DNA of 49,955 bases from contig MNXM01000074.1 of NCBI GenBank assembly GCA_001872605.1, forward strand, positions 1 through 49,955. Reading direction: 5' to 3'. Source of the DNA: Armatimonadetes bacterium CG2_30_59_28. Lineage in GTDB: Bacteria > Armatimonadota > Abditibacteriia > CG2-30-59-28. This document shows positions 17,258 to 26,952 of the stretch, piece by piece. The position numbers and the translations under genes are program-made. The notes beneath the pieces are model-generated. The model saw only the letters and a program-made list of their open reading frames with translations. It was not told where the DNA came from and searched no databases. Positions within the stretch are counted from its first letter, which is position 1; every line of letters begins with the position of its first letter.

Positions 17258-18520
17258 TTGCATCGCCGGTTACAGAATCAGGGAGATCGCGATGGAACAC
17301 GCAGCGCGCCATGGGGTGTTCTGTTTCTCGCTCTTTTCACGCCGACGCAGGCGCGTCATGCAGGGGCTCAGGACAACCCTCCCGCGCCTGGGCAGCAACC
17401 CCCCAAGCTGCACAATGTCGCCCTGCGGGCGCCCTTTCAGTCGTCGTCTCCGGGAGACGCAAACTGGAAGGGACTTGTTGACGGGACGAGAGACGCCGAC
17501 GTCGCTCCAGAGAGTTACCGCTCCGGCAACGATGCCGCGTTTCCGAAGGATATCGTCATCGACCTGGGCGGCATCTATCCTGTCCGACAGATTGTTATCC
17601 GCAACAGTTTCAACGGAAACACGAAAACAGTGGTGGTCTATTACGGGGCGAGTCGCACGAAATGGAGTGAAGGCTGGAAGTTCGTATTCCCCCAACAGCT
17701 TCTTCGGGATTTCACCTACACGCTGCCCGACAAGCTGGCCCGCTATATCAAGCTGGAATTTGTCGACACCCACGGAGGCGGGTTCGAAGGAAACAATATC
17801 ATGTACTTGCGGGAAGTAGAAGTGCTCTCCGCATCCAACGAACCGGTCAGCCTCGTTACGGACGAACAGAGAACTCGCGCCACCGAGGTTGCGCGGTCAC
17901 TGCGCATGGTTCACCACTTTACGGCCAGTCGCCCCGTTCCGCCGCGGGTTGCAGTGCTGGGCGATGCCGTCGCAGCGGCCGCTGCGGATGTTTCTGGGCT
18001 GTGTGATTTACTCGGGAAAGAACTCAAAACACCGGCGGGTTCTTCCGCGACGGGAACAAGGAGCATTCTCCCGGGGGAAAAGCTGGGGAGGATGGAGTAC
18101 TGGTCGACCAACCTCGACGGCCTGACCGACCTCAAGGAAGCGGAGATCGTCTTCCTTTGCTTTGGGTGGGAGGATTTATCCCTCGGAAGGAATGAGTTCG
18201 GGTTTCAGTTTCGGAAGCTCATCCACTCTCTGAAAGAAATTACCCCAGCAGCGATCGTTGGCATTATTCCGCCTTTCCCCCCCGGGAAGGGAGACGCCGG
18301 AAAGCCCGCGGAAACCGCAAGTGTCGGGGAGATCGCGTCCGTCATCAAGCAGGTCCTCGATCGGGAGGAATGCTCCCTTCTCGACCTGCGTGCGTTGTCT
18401 GCAAAGGTAGACGAGGTACTGGGAATATTCGATAGCGATGGCAGGCTCTCAGCGGAAGGGCACGCGTTCGCGGCGGCGGAAATGTACCGGATGGTTGTTC
18501 CTGCTGTGGCGGGAAAGTAG
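17258..18520 (+). CDS. Secreted discoidin-like (F5/8 C) protein with SGNH-hydrolase-like C-terminus
   Basis: This 420-residue protein is predicted to be exported: a hydrophobic segment WGVLFLALFTPTQARHAGA ends near residue 38. Residues about 50-190 resemble a discoidin or F5/8 type C carbohydrate-binding domain (PKDIVIDLGGIYPVRQIVI, then LPDKLARYIKLEFVD). The C-terminal half (about 220-415) resembles an SGNH/GDSL-like alpha/beta domain (VAVLGDAVA, EIVFLCFGWEDLSLG, GRLSAEGHAFAAAEM), but the catalytic Ser-Asn-His set is not clear, so enzymatic activity is uncertain. The start is a TTG at 17258 immediately after an in-frame TGA, with a strong GGGAGGTGA (17243-17251) at proper distance. It may be read through from the pst operon. 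Confidence 0.65.
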   Translation: MHRRLQNQGDRDGTRSAPWGVLFLALFTPTQARHAGAQDNPPAPGQQPPKLHNVALRAPFQSSSPGDANWKGLVDGTRDADVAPESYRSGNDAAFPKDIVIDLGGIYPVRQIVIRNSFNGNTKTVVVYYGASRTKWSEGWKFVFPQQLLRDFTYTLPDKLARYIKLEFVDTHGGGFEGNNIMYLREVEVLSASNEPVSLVTDEQRTRATEVARSLRMVHHFTASRPVPPRVAVLGDAVAAAAADVSGLCDLLGKELKTPAGSSATGTRSILPGEKLGRMEYWSTNLDGLTDLKEAEIVFLCFGWEDLSLGRNEFGFQFRKLIHSLKEITPAAIVGIIPPFPPGKGDAGKPAETASVGEIASVIKQVLDREECSLLDLRALSAKVDEVLGIFDSDGRLSAEGHAFAAAEMYRMVVPAVAGK

Positions 18521-18546
18521 CGCGGCGCCGGAGACGGGCGTCTGCT

Positions 18547-20037
18547 TCAGGCCGCGATCGCCTGCTGGGCCACCGTGCCTTTGCCATCCACCTCTCGGTG
18601 GATCTTGAGAAAGAGGGCGACGATGTTCCCGTCCAACTGGGTCCCGGAGACCTTCCTCAGGATGTCGATGGCCTTCTCCTCAGGGAGCGCCTTGCGGTAA
18701 GCCCTGTCGGAAGTGACGGCCTGATAGGTATCGCACACGGAGATGATCCGTGCGCCGATGGGGATGGCTTCCCCGGTCAATCCATCCGGATACCCGGTTC
18801 CGTCGTATTTCTCCTGGTGATGGTAGACGATGGGAACGATGTCCCACGGGAACTCTGCGTCTGCCAGGATATTCGCGCCGATGGCCGGGTGCTCCTTCAT
18901 TTTCTCGAATTCCTCGTCGGTGAGTTTCCCGGGCTTCAGGAGGATGCCCTCTGAGATGCCGATCTTGCCGATGTCGTGGAGTATGGAGGCAAAGCGAACC
19001 GTCTCGTTTTCCGCGCCGCTCAGACCCAGTTCTTCCGCCACTCGGACGGCGTAGAGAGACACGTTATCCGAGTGGTCTCGTGTGTAAGGGTCTCGCGCCA
19101 TGATCGCTTTGGCCAACACCTCGATCGTGCTCACATAGCTGCGACTCAGGTTCTCGTTCAACTGAGCGCTCACGATGGCGCTGGCCGCCTGCCCGGACAA
19201 AATGGACAACAGCTCCTTGTCGCTTTCCGAAAAGGTGCGAATTGCGCTGGAGCGACTCAGGTTGAGCACCCCAACCATGCGCCCCTCCGAGAGCAGCGGG
19301 TAGCAGATGGCAGAGAGGTTTGACCCCGGGCGCATCAATTGCGCAATGCGTTCATCCTGCATCTGCCCGTCGTTGAGAATCAACGGCTCTCTCGATTCCG
19401 CGACTAGTCCGGCAATCCCGTCGCCTACCTTTTGACGGGTTTTCTCAAGAATCTCTGTAGGCAAGCCGCGGGCCGCCACGATGCGCAGCTCGCTGGAACG
19501 CTCGTCAAGGTGCATCAGCGATCCCCGTTCCGCGCCGGCTTCCTGCAGCGCGGTGTCCAGGACCAGTCGGTACAAGTCTTCCAACTGTCGGGTGGAAGTC
19601 ATGGCCTTGGTAACTTCAAAGAGAGGAACGAAGGCGCGCAGGCGGACATTTTCCTTCTCCACGCTGTTCCGCTGGAGGACGTCATCGATTGTGGACATCA
19701 GCTCCCGCATGGTGAACGGCTTCTCGATGAACCCGTATAGCCCGGACTTCATCGCGTCTACCACGGAACCTTTGGTAGCGTGCCCGGTGATGACGATGCC
19801 GACGAGGTCGTTCTGCATCTCCTTCGCCTGGCGAAAGGTCTCCACCCCATCGATGCCCGGAAGAACCAGATCCACGAGAAGGAGATCAAACCGTTGCTGG
19901 CGGAACTTCTCCAGAGCCTCTTCGCCCGATGACGCGCCAACGGCGCTGAATCCCTGACTCTCGAGGAGACGCTTGCAGAGCTGGACAACCGATGGCTGGT
20001 CGTCAACGACGAGTATTGTTTCAGTGCGTACGGCCAT
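18547..20037 (-). CDS. Receiver-GAF-HD-GYP response regulator (cyclic-di-GMP phosphodiesterase)
   Basis: This 496-residue cytoplasmic regulator has three domains. A receiver domain (1-120) has the acidic pair Asp12/Asp13, phosphoacceptor Asp56, Thr84 and Lys106. A GAF domain (about 135-295) follows. The HD-GYP domain (about 300-480) has HDIGKIG (His354/Asp355), HHQEKYDGTGYP (GYP at 415-417) and CDTYQAVTSDRAYR. HD-GYP proteins with these residues hydrolyse cyclic-di-GMP, so phosphorylation by an unseen kinase would probably lower this messenger. No histidine kinase gene is in the window. A promoter very close to the start suggests a leaderless mRNA. Confidence 0.92.
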   Translation of the reverse strand: MAVRTETILVVDDQPSVVQLCKRLLESQGFSAVGASSGEEALEKFRQQRFDLLLVDLVLPGIDGVETFRQAKEMQNDLVGIVITGHATKGSVVDAMKSGLYGFIEKPFTMRELMSTIDDVLQRNSVEKENVRLRAFVPLFEVTKAMTSTRQLEDLYRLVLDTALQEAGAERGSLMHLDERSSELRIVAARGLPTEILEKTRQKVGDGIAGLVAESREPLILNDGQMQDERIAQLMRPGSNLSAICYPLLSEGRMVGVLNLSRSSAIRTFSESDKELLSILSGQAASAIVSAQLNENLSRSYVSTIEVLAKAIMARDPYTRDHSDNVSLYAVRVAEELGLSGAENETVRFASILHDIGKIGISEGILLKPGKLTDEEFEKMKEHPAIGANILADAEFPWDIVPIVYHHQEKYDGTGYPDGLTGEAIPIGARIISVCDTYQAVTSDRAYRKALPEEKAIDILRKVSGTQLDGNIVALFLKIHREVDGKGTVAQQAIAA

Positions 20038-20046
20038 GTTCGCTAT

Positions 20047-20075
20047 AGTTTAACCTGTCCCGACGACGCTTTCAA
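20047..20075 (-). promoter_or_regulatory. Candidate promoter of the HD-GYP gene, very close to the start codon
   Basis: On the minus strand TTGAAA (20075-20070) is followed after 17 bp by TAAACT (20052-20047). Only nine bases separate the -10 element from the ATG at 20037, so transcription would begin about at the start codon, giving a leaderless message. No ribosome-binding site is seen before the ATG. Confidence 0.45.
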
Positions 20076-20200
20076 TAGGGGAGTCCCAGAATGCCACTTT
20101 TCCCGCCCTCCATCCGCAGCCTCCGGCTGAGATGTTAATCACGACTTGCACCCTCACGACCCAACCCCCTGCAAGCAGGCAATGGAGGTCGTGGATCCAC

Positions 20201-22444
20201 TCACTCCGCTGGTATCCTATCCGCTCTCACTGCGGCAGCCTTGTCGGCAAGGTTTCTCCCTCCAACAATAAGCTGCTTCCCTCCGTGCAGCGCGACGGAC
20301 TCAACCTTGCCGGCCTTCTGGCAGACATAGCCGATTTGGCCGTCGCAGATGACACCCGGAATTTTGACGGACTGGCCGCTGCGGTTAAGGATGACGAAGT
20401 GACTGCCGCCTTCCGCGTCAAAGAACTTCAGCGCCGTGCGCGCCGGCTCATCGAGCAAAACATTGACCTTGTCCGCCAGCGGCTTCGCATTACCCGGCGC
20501 ATGGGGAAGCAATATCGCTGTGGAACTGAGCGGTTGTTGTGCTCTGAAGTCTTGTCGAAGCGTGTATTGTATCCGTAATGGGATGGGATTGGTTTTGTCG
20601 TCGCCGGATTCGTCAACAACCTCCACCGTCCCCTCCTTCTTCGGAAGGTAGTAGATCATCAGGTCACGGGGAGAATTGCGCCACCGCGTCAGCACTGCCG
20701 CATTCTTCCCCAACCCGCGCAGAGGGATCCATTCGCCGAGGTAGGTGTTGACCCAGTTCTCCCCAAAATCGGGTCCGACGTTGCGGGCGCGAAATAGTGA
20801 TCCCCAACGCACCCTCAAGTCAATGTCCAGGGTAAGGGTGTCCTTGATAAGCAGACCGGCATTCTTGATGAAGACAATTTCCCGATCCAGCGTCGCGGGG
20901 TAGCCGTGGAACTTCTCCACTCTTATCCGACCGTAGCCCACCGGACCAAGGTCAAGAGCAGACACGTCTTTGACGAGGTTCTTCTCGCTCGGGATGTGGT
21001 ACGGGGTGTTGTCATAGGGATAGCCTTCGTAGTCGATGAGCGTCGGCATATTGTGGTCTTCCATGCGCCGATCCATGTAACCCAGCGACATCAACAGAAC
21101 GGATTGCCGATCCGCCAACGCGAGGAGAGTGGGGCGCCGGTTGTGGCTGTGGCCGGCGTCCTTGACGACGTCGACGATCAGCGATAGTGCGTTTCGGTCG
21201 GCGCTGCTCGTCATAACGATTTTGTCGGGAATCATTTCCTGCCCCAGATCGAGGAATTGCCGCGAACGCTCACGTTCCTCCTTGCTGCGCGTAGTAAGGT
21301 CATGTCGCTTCAGCAACACGACATCCTTATCACGCGGTTTCTCAGCGACGGCATCGTCAGCCAGTCCGTAGGCCTTGAGCAGCGACCACGCCGCGTGCTT
21401 ACCTGTGTACCCCCAGCTCGTGATGCTCTCGATTCGGTTGGTAGCGTAGTCGTACAGTCCATGAGCGGCCCACTTGTAGCGCCCGTCTCTGTAGGCCGTC
21501 GCGCAGGCCTCGAAGACCCAGATCCAGTGTCCCCAACTCACATTCCAGCCACAACTGTCTGAGACATGGGGAAACGCTCCCATCGGAAAGACATAGTAGA
21601 GGTACCGCTCCATCATGCGCTTCACGCCGTCATCCTTCCAGAACTGCTTCTCGACGTTGCGGATAACGACCCAGTCCAGCAGATACTGGAACCACAAAGC
21701 ATTGTAATGGTCGGTGCTTTCGTCGGTATCCCGGAACTGCCACCAGTAGGCCCACACTCCCTCGATGTACTTCCGCCACTCCTTCGCACCCGGCGCGTCG
21801 GGGATCAGCGACAGCAGACACTCCCCCATGAGCGCCGCCCCAAAGGAGCGGTTAAATGCGCCGTACTCCACTGCCTTGTCCGGAAAGGAAGGCACCGCCT
21901 TCAGTGCAATGTTCTTTACCCACTGTTGGTGTTCGGGGGTGTATGCCTGGGTTCCCTTCAGCCAATGATCTATCCAATAGAGGGTGCGGACATTGTCCCA
22001 CCCAGGAACGGTGTTGCGTTTGTCTTCCTGTGGCTCAACGATCAGTCGGTGGGCGTGTTCGAGGCACTTCGCCGCCTTCTCTGCATACTCAACTTTCTTG
22101 TCGAGGTCATACATGCGCGCCAACCACACCGCGTGCTCCAGATGGAAGCCCATGTTGGGATAGGGTTTTGGTTGTTTGAGCCAGTAGTCGAGGCTCCCCA
22201 GCATCGCCTGGAAGAAGACGTCCGCCGTCTGACGGTACACCTCCCTGTTGACGGAGTCGAGGTGTTTGATCTCGATGTTGGCGGGCCATGGTTCAGCCCG
22301 CTTGATGAGTTCGGGGAGGTTGGCGGTGTACTCGGCCCGGGCAAGCCCCATGAACGGCAAGAGAATCGTGACCGTGACGATGACACAACCACCAAAACGC
22401 CGAGGAGCGGAAAACCGTACGAATGCAGTATACTGATTCTTCAT
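20201..22444 (-). CDS. Secreted heparinase II/III-like polysaccharide lyase family protein (tentative)
   Basis: This 747-residue exported protein has a signal peptide (MKNQYTAFVRFSAPRRF..., hydrophobic core ILLPFMGLARA). The first half is helical and Trp/Tyr-rich (GFHLEHAVWLARMYDL, CGWNVSWGHWIWVFEA), like an alpha/alpha-toroid lyase barrel. The second half is beta-sandwich-like and has KDAGHSHNRRPTLLALADR, reminiscent of the metal/His region of heparinase II/III enzymes. I propose a uronate-polysaccharide lyase, but the exact family is uncertain. ATG 22444 is chosen because it gives a clean signal peptide; the frame is open farther upstream and overlaps the previous gene. It is last in a four-gene minus-strand cluster of secreted proteins. 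Confidence 0.6.
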   Translation of the reverse strand: MKNQYTAFVRFSAPRRFGGCVIVTVTILLPFMGLARAEYTANLPELIKRAEPWPANIEIKHLDSVNREVYRQTADVFFQAMLGSLDYWLKQPKPYPNMGFHLEHAVWLARMYDLDKKVEYAEKAAKCLEHAHRLIVEPQEDKRNTVPGWDNVRTLYWIDHWLKGTQAYTPEHQQWVKNIALKAVPSFPDKAVEYGAFNRSFGAALMGECLLSLIPDAPGAKEWRKYIEGVWAYWWQFRDTDESTDHYNALWFQYLLDWVVIRNVEKQFWKDDGVKRMMERYLYYVFPMGAFPHVSDSCGWNVSWGHWIWVFEACATAYRDGRYKWAAHGLYDYATNRIESITSWGYTGKHAAWSLLKAYGLADDAVAEKPRDKDVVLLKRHDLTTRSKEERERSRQFLDLGQEMIPDKIVMTSSADRNALSLIVDVVKDAGHSHNRRPTLLALADRQSVLLMSLGYMDRRMEDHNMPTLIDYEGYPYDNTPYHIPSEKNLVKDVSALDLGPVGYGRIRVEKFHGYPATLDREIVFIKNAGLLIKDTLTLDIDLRVRWGSLFRARNVGPDFGENWVNTYLGEWIPLRGLGKNAAVLTRWRNSPRDLMIYYLPKKEGTVEVVDESGDDKTNPIPLRIQYTLRQDFRAQQPLSSTAILLPHAPGNAKPLADKVNVLLDEPARTALKFFDAEGGSHFVILNRSGQSVKIPGVICDGQIGYVCQKAGKVESVALHGGKQLIVGGRNLADKAAAVRADRIPAE

Positions 22445-22493
22445 CAGTCTCTCGCTTCTCCGTCTCGGCTCCTCCGCGATGGAGAGCAGGGGA

Positions 22494-23552
22494 CTACTCA
22501 AACAGTGCTTGGATCTCATTTTCACCGAAGACCTCCTCCTCAACAATCGTCACCGTATCCACCCATGTCGTCACCTCTCCCTGCCAGAAGACCCGAAAGT
22601 CGACGTACCCAGCGTTCGGCCCCACGACAAACCGCAGTGGGATATCCTGGTACACACGCGGCTTCTCGAACTGATCCGATAAGATGATAGAGGCATTGAT
22701 GTTGCCGCCCATCTGCGGGTTGATGTCGAGGGATACCACTAACTTTCCTTCCGGCTTCTCGCCAATCTTCAGCTTGTAGAGCGCCCGGTAAGCTCCCGGT
22801 GGAAAGCCCCGAAAGTAAATGCCTCCCGCCATATAGTCTTTCTTGTTGATAAAGCGAGGGTTTGCGATAACGGCGAACCCGGAAGGCGTAGTGTCGTCCG
22901 CGACGCGGCGGAAAGTGCTCTGCGAAAAGTAGCCGTCGCTGATGCTGAATGTCCACGACTTGCCTCCCTGTTTGGCATCCAACTCCCACGGACGCAAGCT
23001 CACCGCATCGATCCAGAAGACAGAGGGCAGTTTGCCTTCCTGTGCGCTGACGGGAAAGGTGAACCCCGCGGACGCCGCCGAGGCTGGAGCGGATACCACG
23101 CGAATCTCGCCTTCCCAGTTTGGCCGCGCGGCGTAGGAGAAACCGGAACCGACGCGTCCCATGTTCTTTCCCTCCGCGTCGAACCAGTCGATCAAGTACT
23201 GCGCGTTGACGCCGTCATAGCTCCCGGTGCGGCTGAAACCTTCCGAGCGGGTGTAGAGAACGCACAGATAATCCCTGCCACCTTCCACCGGGAACCTCTC
23301 ACTTGTCAGCGTGACACCCCCATGTTTCGGGAGAGACAGCTGCGCCGATCTTGACCCGTCCCTATGGTGTGTCTCGTCGATGCTCATTCCCAGGCCTGCC
23401 TGAGCGGGGTCCTGCATCGACGACTTCCACCCCGTCATCCCCTCCTCAAAACTCCCGTTGGGGACGACGCTGGGAGAAAGCTGGTAGGCGCCTCCGATGC
23501 CCGTGACCACTGCCAGCAACACGGTTGCCGGAACAATACTCTGGATGCTCAT
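22494..23552 (-). CDS. Secreted carbohydrate-binding-like protein, function unknown
   Basis: This 352-residue protein has a signal peptide (MSIQSIVPATVLLAVVTG, cleaved near GGA). The opening after it, VVPNGSFEEGMTGWKSS, is the typical start of a galactose-binding-like or CBM4/9-type beta-sandwich. Later stretches (VFWIDAVSL, then GYVDFRVFWQGE and WVDTVTIVEEEV) suggest two such modules in tandem. No catalytic motif was recognised. It is third in the cluster, 63 bp after the previous gene and 49 bp before the lyase-like gene, and probably binds the same polysaccharide. Confidence 0.6.
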   Translation of the reverse strand: MSIQSIVPATVLLAVVTGIGGAYQLSPSVVPNGSFEEGMTGWKSSMQDPAQAGLGMSIDETHHRDGSRSAQLSLPKHGGVTLTSERFPVEGGRDYLCVLYTRSEGFSRTGSYDGVNAQYLIDWFDAEGKNMGRVGSGFSYAARPNWEGEIRVVSAPASAASAGFTFPVSAQEGKLPSVFWIDAVSLRPWELDAKQGGKSWTFSISDGYFSQSTFRRVADDTTPSGFAVIANPRFINKKDYMAGGIYFRGFPPGAYRALYKLKIGEKPEGKLVVSLDINPQMGGNINASIILSDQFEKPRVYQDIPLRFVVGPNAGYVDFRVFWQGEVTTWVDTVTIVEEEVFGENEIQALFE

Positions 23553-23615
23553 GCTCAGTGTACTCCTTCCCCGTCTTCTGCTCGCATCCGGCGCGCAGTC
23601 AAACGACCACCACTT

Positions 23616-25463
23616 TCAGAGCGACTTCTGCTCCACCAACACGACGGGATTTTCGTGGCACAGCCGCGCGTTGGTGTTGCCGCTAACAAGGTCCTTGCCC
23701 GGCACGACAAACGACGTGGCGCTCTTGTTGGGGCCGTGCACGTCGATAAGCAGGATATAACAGGTGAAGCGACCGTCTGCTGAAGTGGCACGCAGGTAAT
23801 CGTTCCCGAGTTTGGGGTCCGCAAAATGTGAGTCGGCGATCGTCTGCTTCCCTGTGTGAATAAGGGCGCCGCGGCAAACGTCGGTGAGAAACTGGCGGAA
23901 CGTCTCCCAGCCCTCTTCGTATTGCCAGGGGGCATGAACGTAGCACACCGCTGGCAGGATGACGACAAGTCCTTTTCCGTAGGAGACGACGTGCAGGAAC
24001 TGGTCGCTCCGGACAGCGTCCGGGCGTTTGATATCCACCTGCTGCACCCACCCCAGGTCCAGAGGGTACGATTCGGCCAATTTCAGACTCCCCCGCATCC
24101 ACGCACTGGGGCGGTAGTCCACCGTGAGGCGGTCGGCCTTGTTGAGCAGTGACAGGTACCCTTCGTCGGCGAGGAAGTGTTTGGGGGGACGCACGGCAAT
24201 CAGGACGCCTCCCTGCCGCACCCACTCCGGCAACACTTTGTGCCAGCCGTTCCAAGCGAGGACGAGATCGTATCTCCGCAGGTCGACCGAATCCTCCGCC
24301 CACGGCTCGCAGGTATCGAAGTTGGTGAAGCCGGTGATCCAATAGCAGGCGCTGGTCAGGGATGGCCCCAGTGTCCCTCCGTCCATGATCAGCACTTTCG
24401 GGTTGGAGCGGAACACCGGCAAGCCAATGAAGGGCCTCACGGAGTTCCGCACCGCGTTGAGCCACTCATCGTCCTTGTATTCAGAGTCGCCGAAAGTCGA
24501 AAGAATGTCGCAACCCGCCATGTAGCAGGCCGCTTGTTGTGGAAGCCGCAACTCCGCCGCCTTCTCCCGGTTCCCCCACACCATGCCCACTAACTCCTGC
24601 TCCGGACGCATCAGTGTGCGGAACTGCCGCAGGCTCTTGTAGACCGCGAGCGTATGTGAGTATGGATCGATGAACTGTCCGTCCAGTACCTTGCTCTGTG
24701 GAAGCAGCGCGGGTCCCATGTTGAACGCGTACACGCGCAGCCCGGGATACTTCCTGTGCGCGTGCTTCGCAAACTCGTTGTGTGCGCCGGCTTCCATCGT
24801 CTGCTGCACCCAGACCCGGTACCGCTCCATCTCCTGCGAACTCCAGATGGGGTAGTAGCGCATGTCCAACGCTGTCTGCTTGCGAAACAGATCATTGTAC
24901 TTGCGGATGCTCAACACGTTGGGGCCGCTGATGCACCGATCCATGATCCAGTTGGGCGGGTTGTCCCAGACGGTTCCGTTGTCGTATCCGTCGTCATCGC
25001 GATCAGGGCGTCCCGGCATGTCAACGTCCCAGCCAAACTGCATCCCCGTTTCCTCCATCAGGTGAACGGCGTACAGGTTCTCACGACCGAAATAGTCGAT
25101 CATCACGTCGGTCGCGCTGGCGAAGAACTCCTCGCGCACGACAGAATCGAGCGCAATGTTGGGGAAGTTGTACCGCTCCCACGAGAACGGCGGCCCCATG
25201 CCAAACCATATTTGCAGGACGATCTTCTTCCCTGCCTTCACCAACTGACGAACGCGCTCTTGTGTTTGCTCATCCTTGAAGTCAGGCGAGCACGCCAACT
25301 GAATCCCAACGTACTCGGTCTCCCTGCTGTTGAGCAGCCGCTGGTATTGATCTTCCGGCATGGAGAGTTTGTAGGGGTAGATCATCCACCCGACCCGAGG
25401 GGCGGCGAACGCGGGCGCCATCAGCAGAAGAACTGTGATGAGGGTGAAGATACCGCGCATCAT
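23616..25463 (-). CDS. Secreted TIM-barrel glycosidase-like protein, function unknown
   Basis: This 615-residue protein carries a signal peptide (MMRGIFTLITVLLLMAPAFA). The N-terminal part has repeated beta-alpha elements (VGWMIYPYKL, KKIVLQIWFGMG, LYAVHLMEETG with an acidic pair) resembling glycoside-hydrolase barrels. The C-terminal part (YDLVLAWNGWHKVLPEWVR, GGVLIAVRPPKHF, KGLVVILPAVCYVHAPW) resembles the glutamine-amidotransferase-like domain found in some beta-galactosidase trimerisation regions. I do not recognise the exact family, and the catalytic residues cannot be assigned. Its start overlaps the stop of the upstream gene (ATGA), showing co-translation. Confidence 0.6.
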   Translation of the reverse strand: MMRGIFTLITVLLLMAPAFAAPRVGWMIYPYKLSMPEDQYQRLLNSRETEYVGIQLACSPDFKDEQTQERVRQLVKAGKKIVLQIWFGMGPPFSWERYNFPNIALDSVVREEFFASATDVMIDYFGRENLYAVHLMEETGMQFGWDVDMPGRPDRDDDGYDNGTVWDNPPNWIMDRCISGPNVLSIRKYNDLFRKQTALDMRYYPIWSSQEMERYRVWVQQTMEAGAHNEFAKHAHRKYPGLRVYAFNMGPALLPQSKVLDGQFIDPYSHTLAVYKSLRQFRTLMRPEQELVGMVWGNREKAAELRLPQQAACYMAGCDILSTFGDSEYKDDEWLNAVRNSVRPFIGLPVFRSNPKVLIMDGGTLGPSLTSACYWITGFTNFDTCEPWAEDSVDLRRYDLVLAWNGWHKVLPEWVRQGGVLIAVRPPKHFLADEGYLSLLNKADRLTVDYRPSAWMRGSLKLAESYPLDLGWVQQVDIKRPDAVRSDQFLHVVSYGKGLVVILPAVCYVHAPWQYEEGWETFRQFLTDVCRGALIHTGKQTIADSHFADPKLGNDYLRATSADGRFTCYILLIDVHGPNKSATSFVVPGKDLVSGNTNARLCHENPVVLVEQKSL

Positions 25464-26782
25464 CTCGCGTCCCTCCTCTCCACTGCGCCCAAAGCCATGT
25501 CCGGACGGGTGAGCGTCTTGTAGATGGACAGCGGCGCGCGCCCTTCCTGATCGTCATTGAACCCCACGACCCAGAAGCGCTGATGGGTGCGTTGTCCGGG
25601 GGAAAGATTTTTCCACTGCTGGTTGAAGCGGAAGTACGCGTGCGTGCGCCAATAGAAATTGGGGATTCGCTGCTCACCGTCAAGGGAGGCACCGGAGTCG
25701 AGGACGACCGCGTAGCCCGTCTTCAGCCGTGTGGAGTAGGCTGCCATCCACGGGTCGAAGCCGCTGTCACTGAAAACCACTTTCCCCTTTTCTGCTTCAG
25801 CAGCTTGCTCCGCGGTAGGCTGGAAAACCTTCAGAGCGTCCTTCTCACTGTACCAGAACCGATCTCCCCGATCGCTGCCCAAAACGAAGGGATGCCCGAA
25901 ATTCATTTCGAGCAACGCAACCAGGCTCCGAGCCTGGATGGATTCCTCAAAAAGGACGCACGCGCCGCGGTCGTACAACCACACACGATGCTCCACATTG
26001 ACTTTGGCATTCGCGTCCTTACCGGTGGCAACCGTGGCCTCTGTCAACTGCGTTCGAGCGCCCACGCGCACCGGACCGCGCGCAACTGCTTCAGGACGTT
26101 CCCATCGCGCCCCGTCCGCGGAGGGACTGCATGCGACCGCTCCCAGCGGAAAGATGGAGGTCCACGATCCGTTGATGTTGAGGGCAGCGTGCCGATTCAG
26201 CTCCATCAGCGTTAACGCGCCTGCTCCCCAGTTGTGAATTTCATTCTTCGTGGGGTCTTCACCTCGCGCGGGTCCACGCATCCCCAGGCGACATCGATCG
26301 TTCCAGAGCTGAATGTCGTGGTGGAGGTGCGCTGGCTCCATGGCGTCGCCAATGAACAGGGAGGTTTCATATTTCCCTGGGGGAAGTGGGGAGGCGTTCC
26401 AGTAAATCCAATGCACAGCCGGGCCGGGCGCCGGGATGTCAACCTGAAACACCAGCTCATCGTTGTCATCGAGTTGGTGATTGGGGTTAGCGGCAACGGA
26501 CGCGCCTCCATCGAACTCATCCGACTGACTGGTAATCTCGCCTTTTGGCCCGATGACGCGCGAGGACGCCATGGAGAACGGTTCACCGCCCGTGAGTTTC
26601 TTCAGTTGCGCGCCGGTGATCGTGACTGGAACAGCGGTTATCGCCGCTCCCGCGCTCTTGAAGGTCACGGAACACCGCCGATCCCACCGCGCATCCCACC
26701 ACTTCGTCGCGTCGGCGTGAAGCTTCACAACACCCGCGCAGATGAGCAAGCAAAAAGCAACAGTCAGCATCATATTCTTCAT
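25460..26782 (-). CDS. Secreted beta-sandwich protein, possibly DUF4861-like, function unknown
   Basis: This 440-residue exported protein starts with a signal peptide (MKNMMLTVAFCLLICAGVV). It is beta-rich throughout: WWDARWDRRCSVTFKS near the start, HHDIQLWNDRCRLGMRGP mid-protein, and FWYSEKDALKVFQPT later. The mid-region is loosely reminiscent of DUF4861-type proteins linked to polysaccharide breakdown, but I cannot confirm this. It is the first gene of the four-gene minus-strand cluster and overlaps the next gene by 4 bp. It is divergent from the Bat cluster. Confidence 0.55.
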   Translation of the reverse strand: MKNMMLTVAFCLLICAGVVKLHADATKWWDARWDRRCSVTFKSAGAAITAVPVTITGAQLKKLTGGEPFSMASSRVIGPKGEITSQSDEFDGGASVAANPNHQLDDNDELVFQVDIPAPGPAVHWIYWNASPLPPGKYETSLFIGDAMEPAHLHHDIQLWNDRCRLGMRGPARGEDPTKNEIHNWGAGALTLMELNRHAALNINGSWTSIFPLGAVACSPSADGARWERPEAVARGPVRVGARTQLTEATVATGKDANAKVNVEHRVWLYDRGACVLFEESIQARSLVALLEMNFGHPFVLGSDRGDRFWYSEKDALKVFQPTAEQAAEAEKGKVVFSDSGFDPWMAAYSTRLKTGYAVVLDSGASLDGEQRIPNFYWRTHAYFRFNQQWKNLSPGQRTHQRFWVVGFNDDQEGRAPLSIYKTLTRPDMALGAVERRDAR

Positions 26783-26952
26783 AGCGACCCCATTCTATCC
26801 CAAATCGGTCTCCGTCAACAGGTGCCATGGATAAACGCGCCTGCGTGCAGCAACCATCCGGAGTACATCTGAAAGGCGGGACAGCGGGCGCGTGCGCAGA
26901 GGGAGCGTTGCCTGAAACTGCTCCGGGTGATAGAATCTTCCCCGGTGCGCAG

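Noticed and set aside
21566-22687. Long open frame of 373 codons opposite the lyase-like gene
   Set aside because: It is antisense to a gene with signal peptide and domain-like sequence, and its own product shows no recognisable motif.
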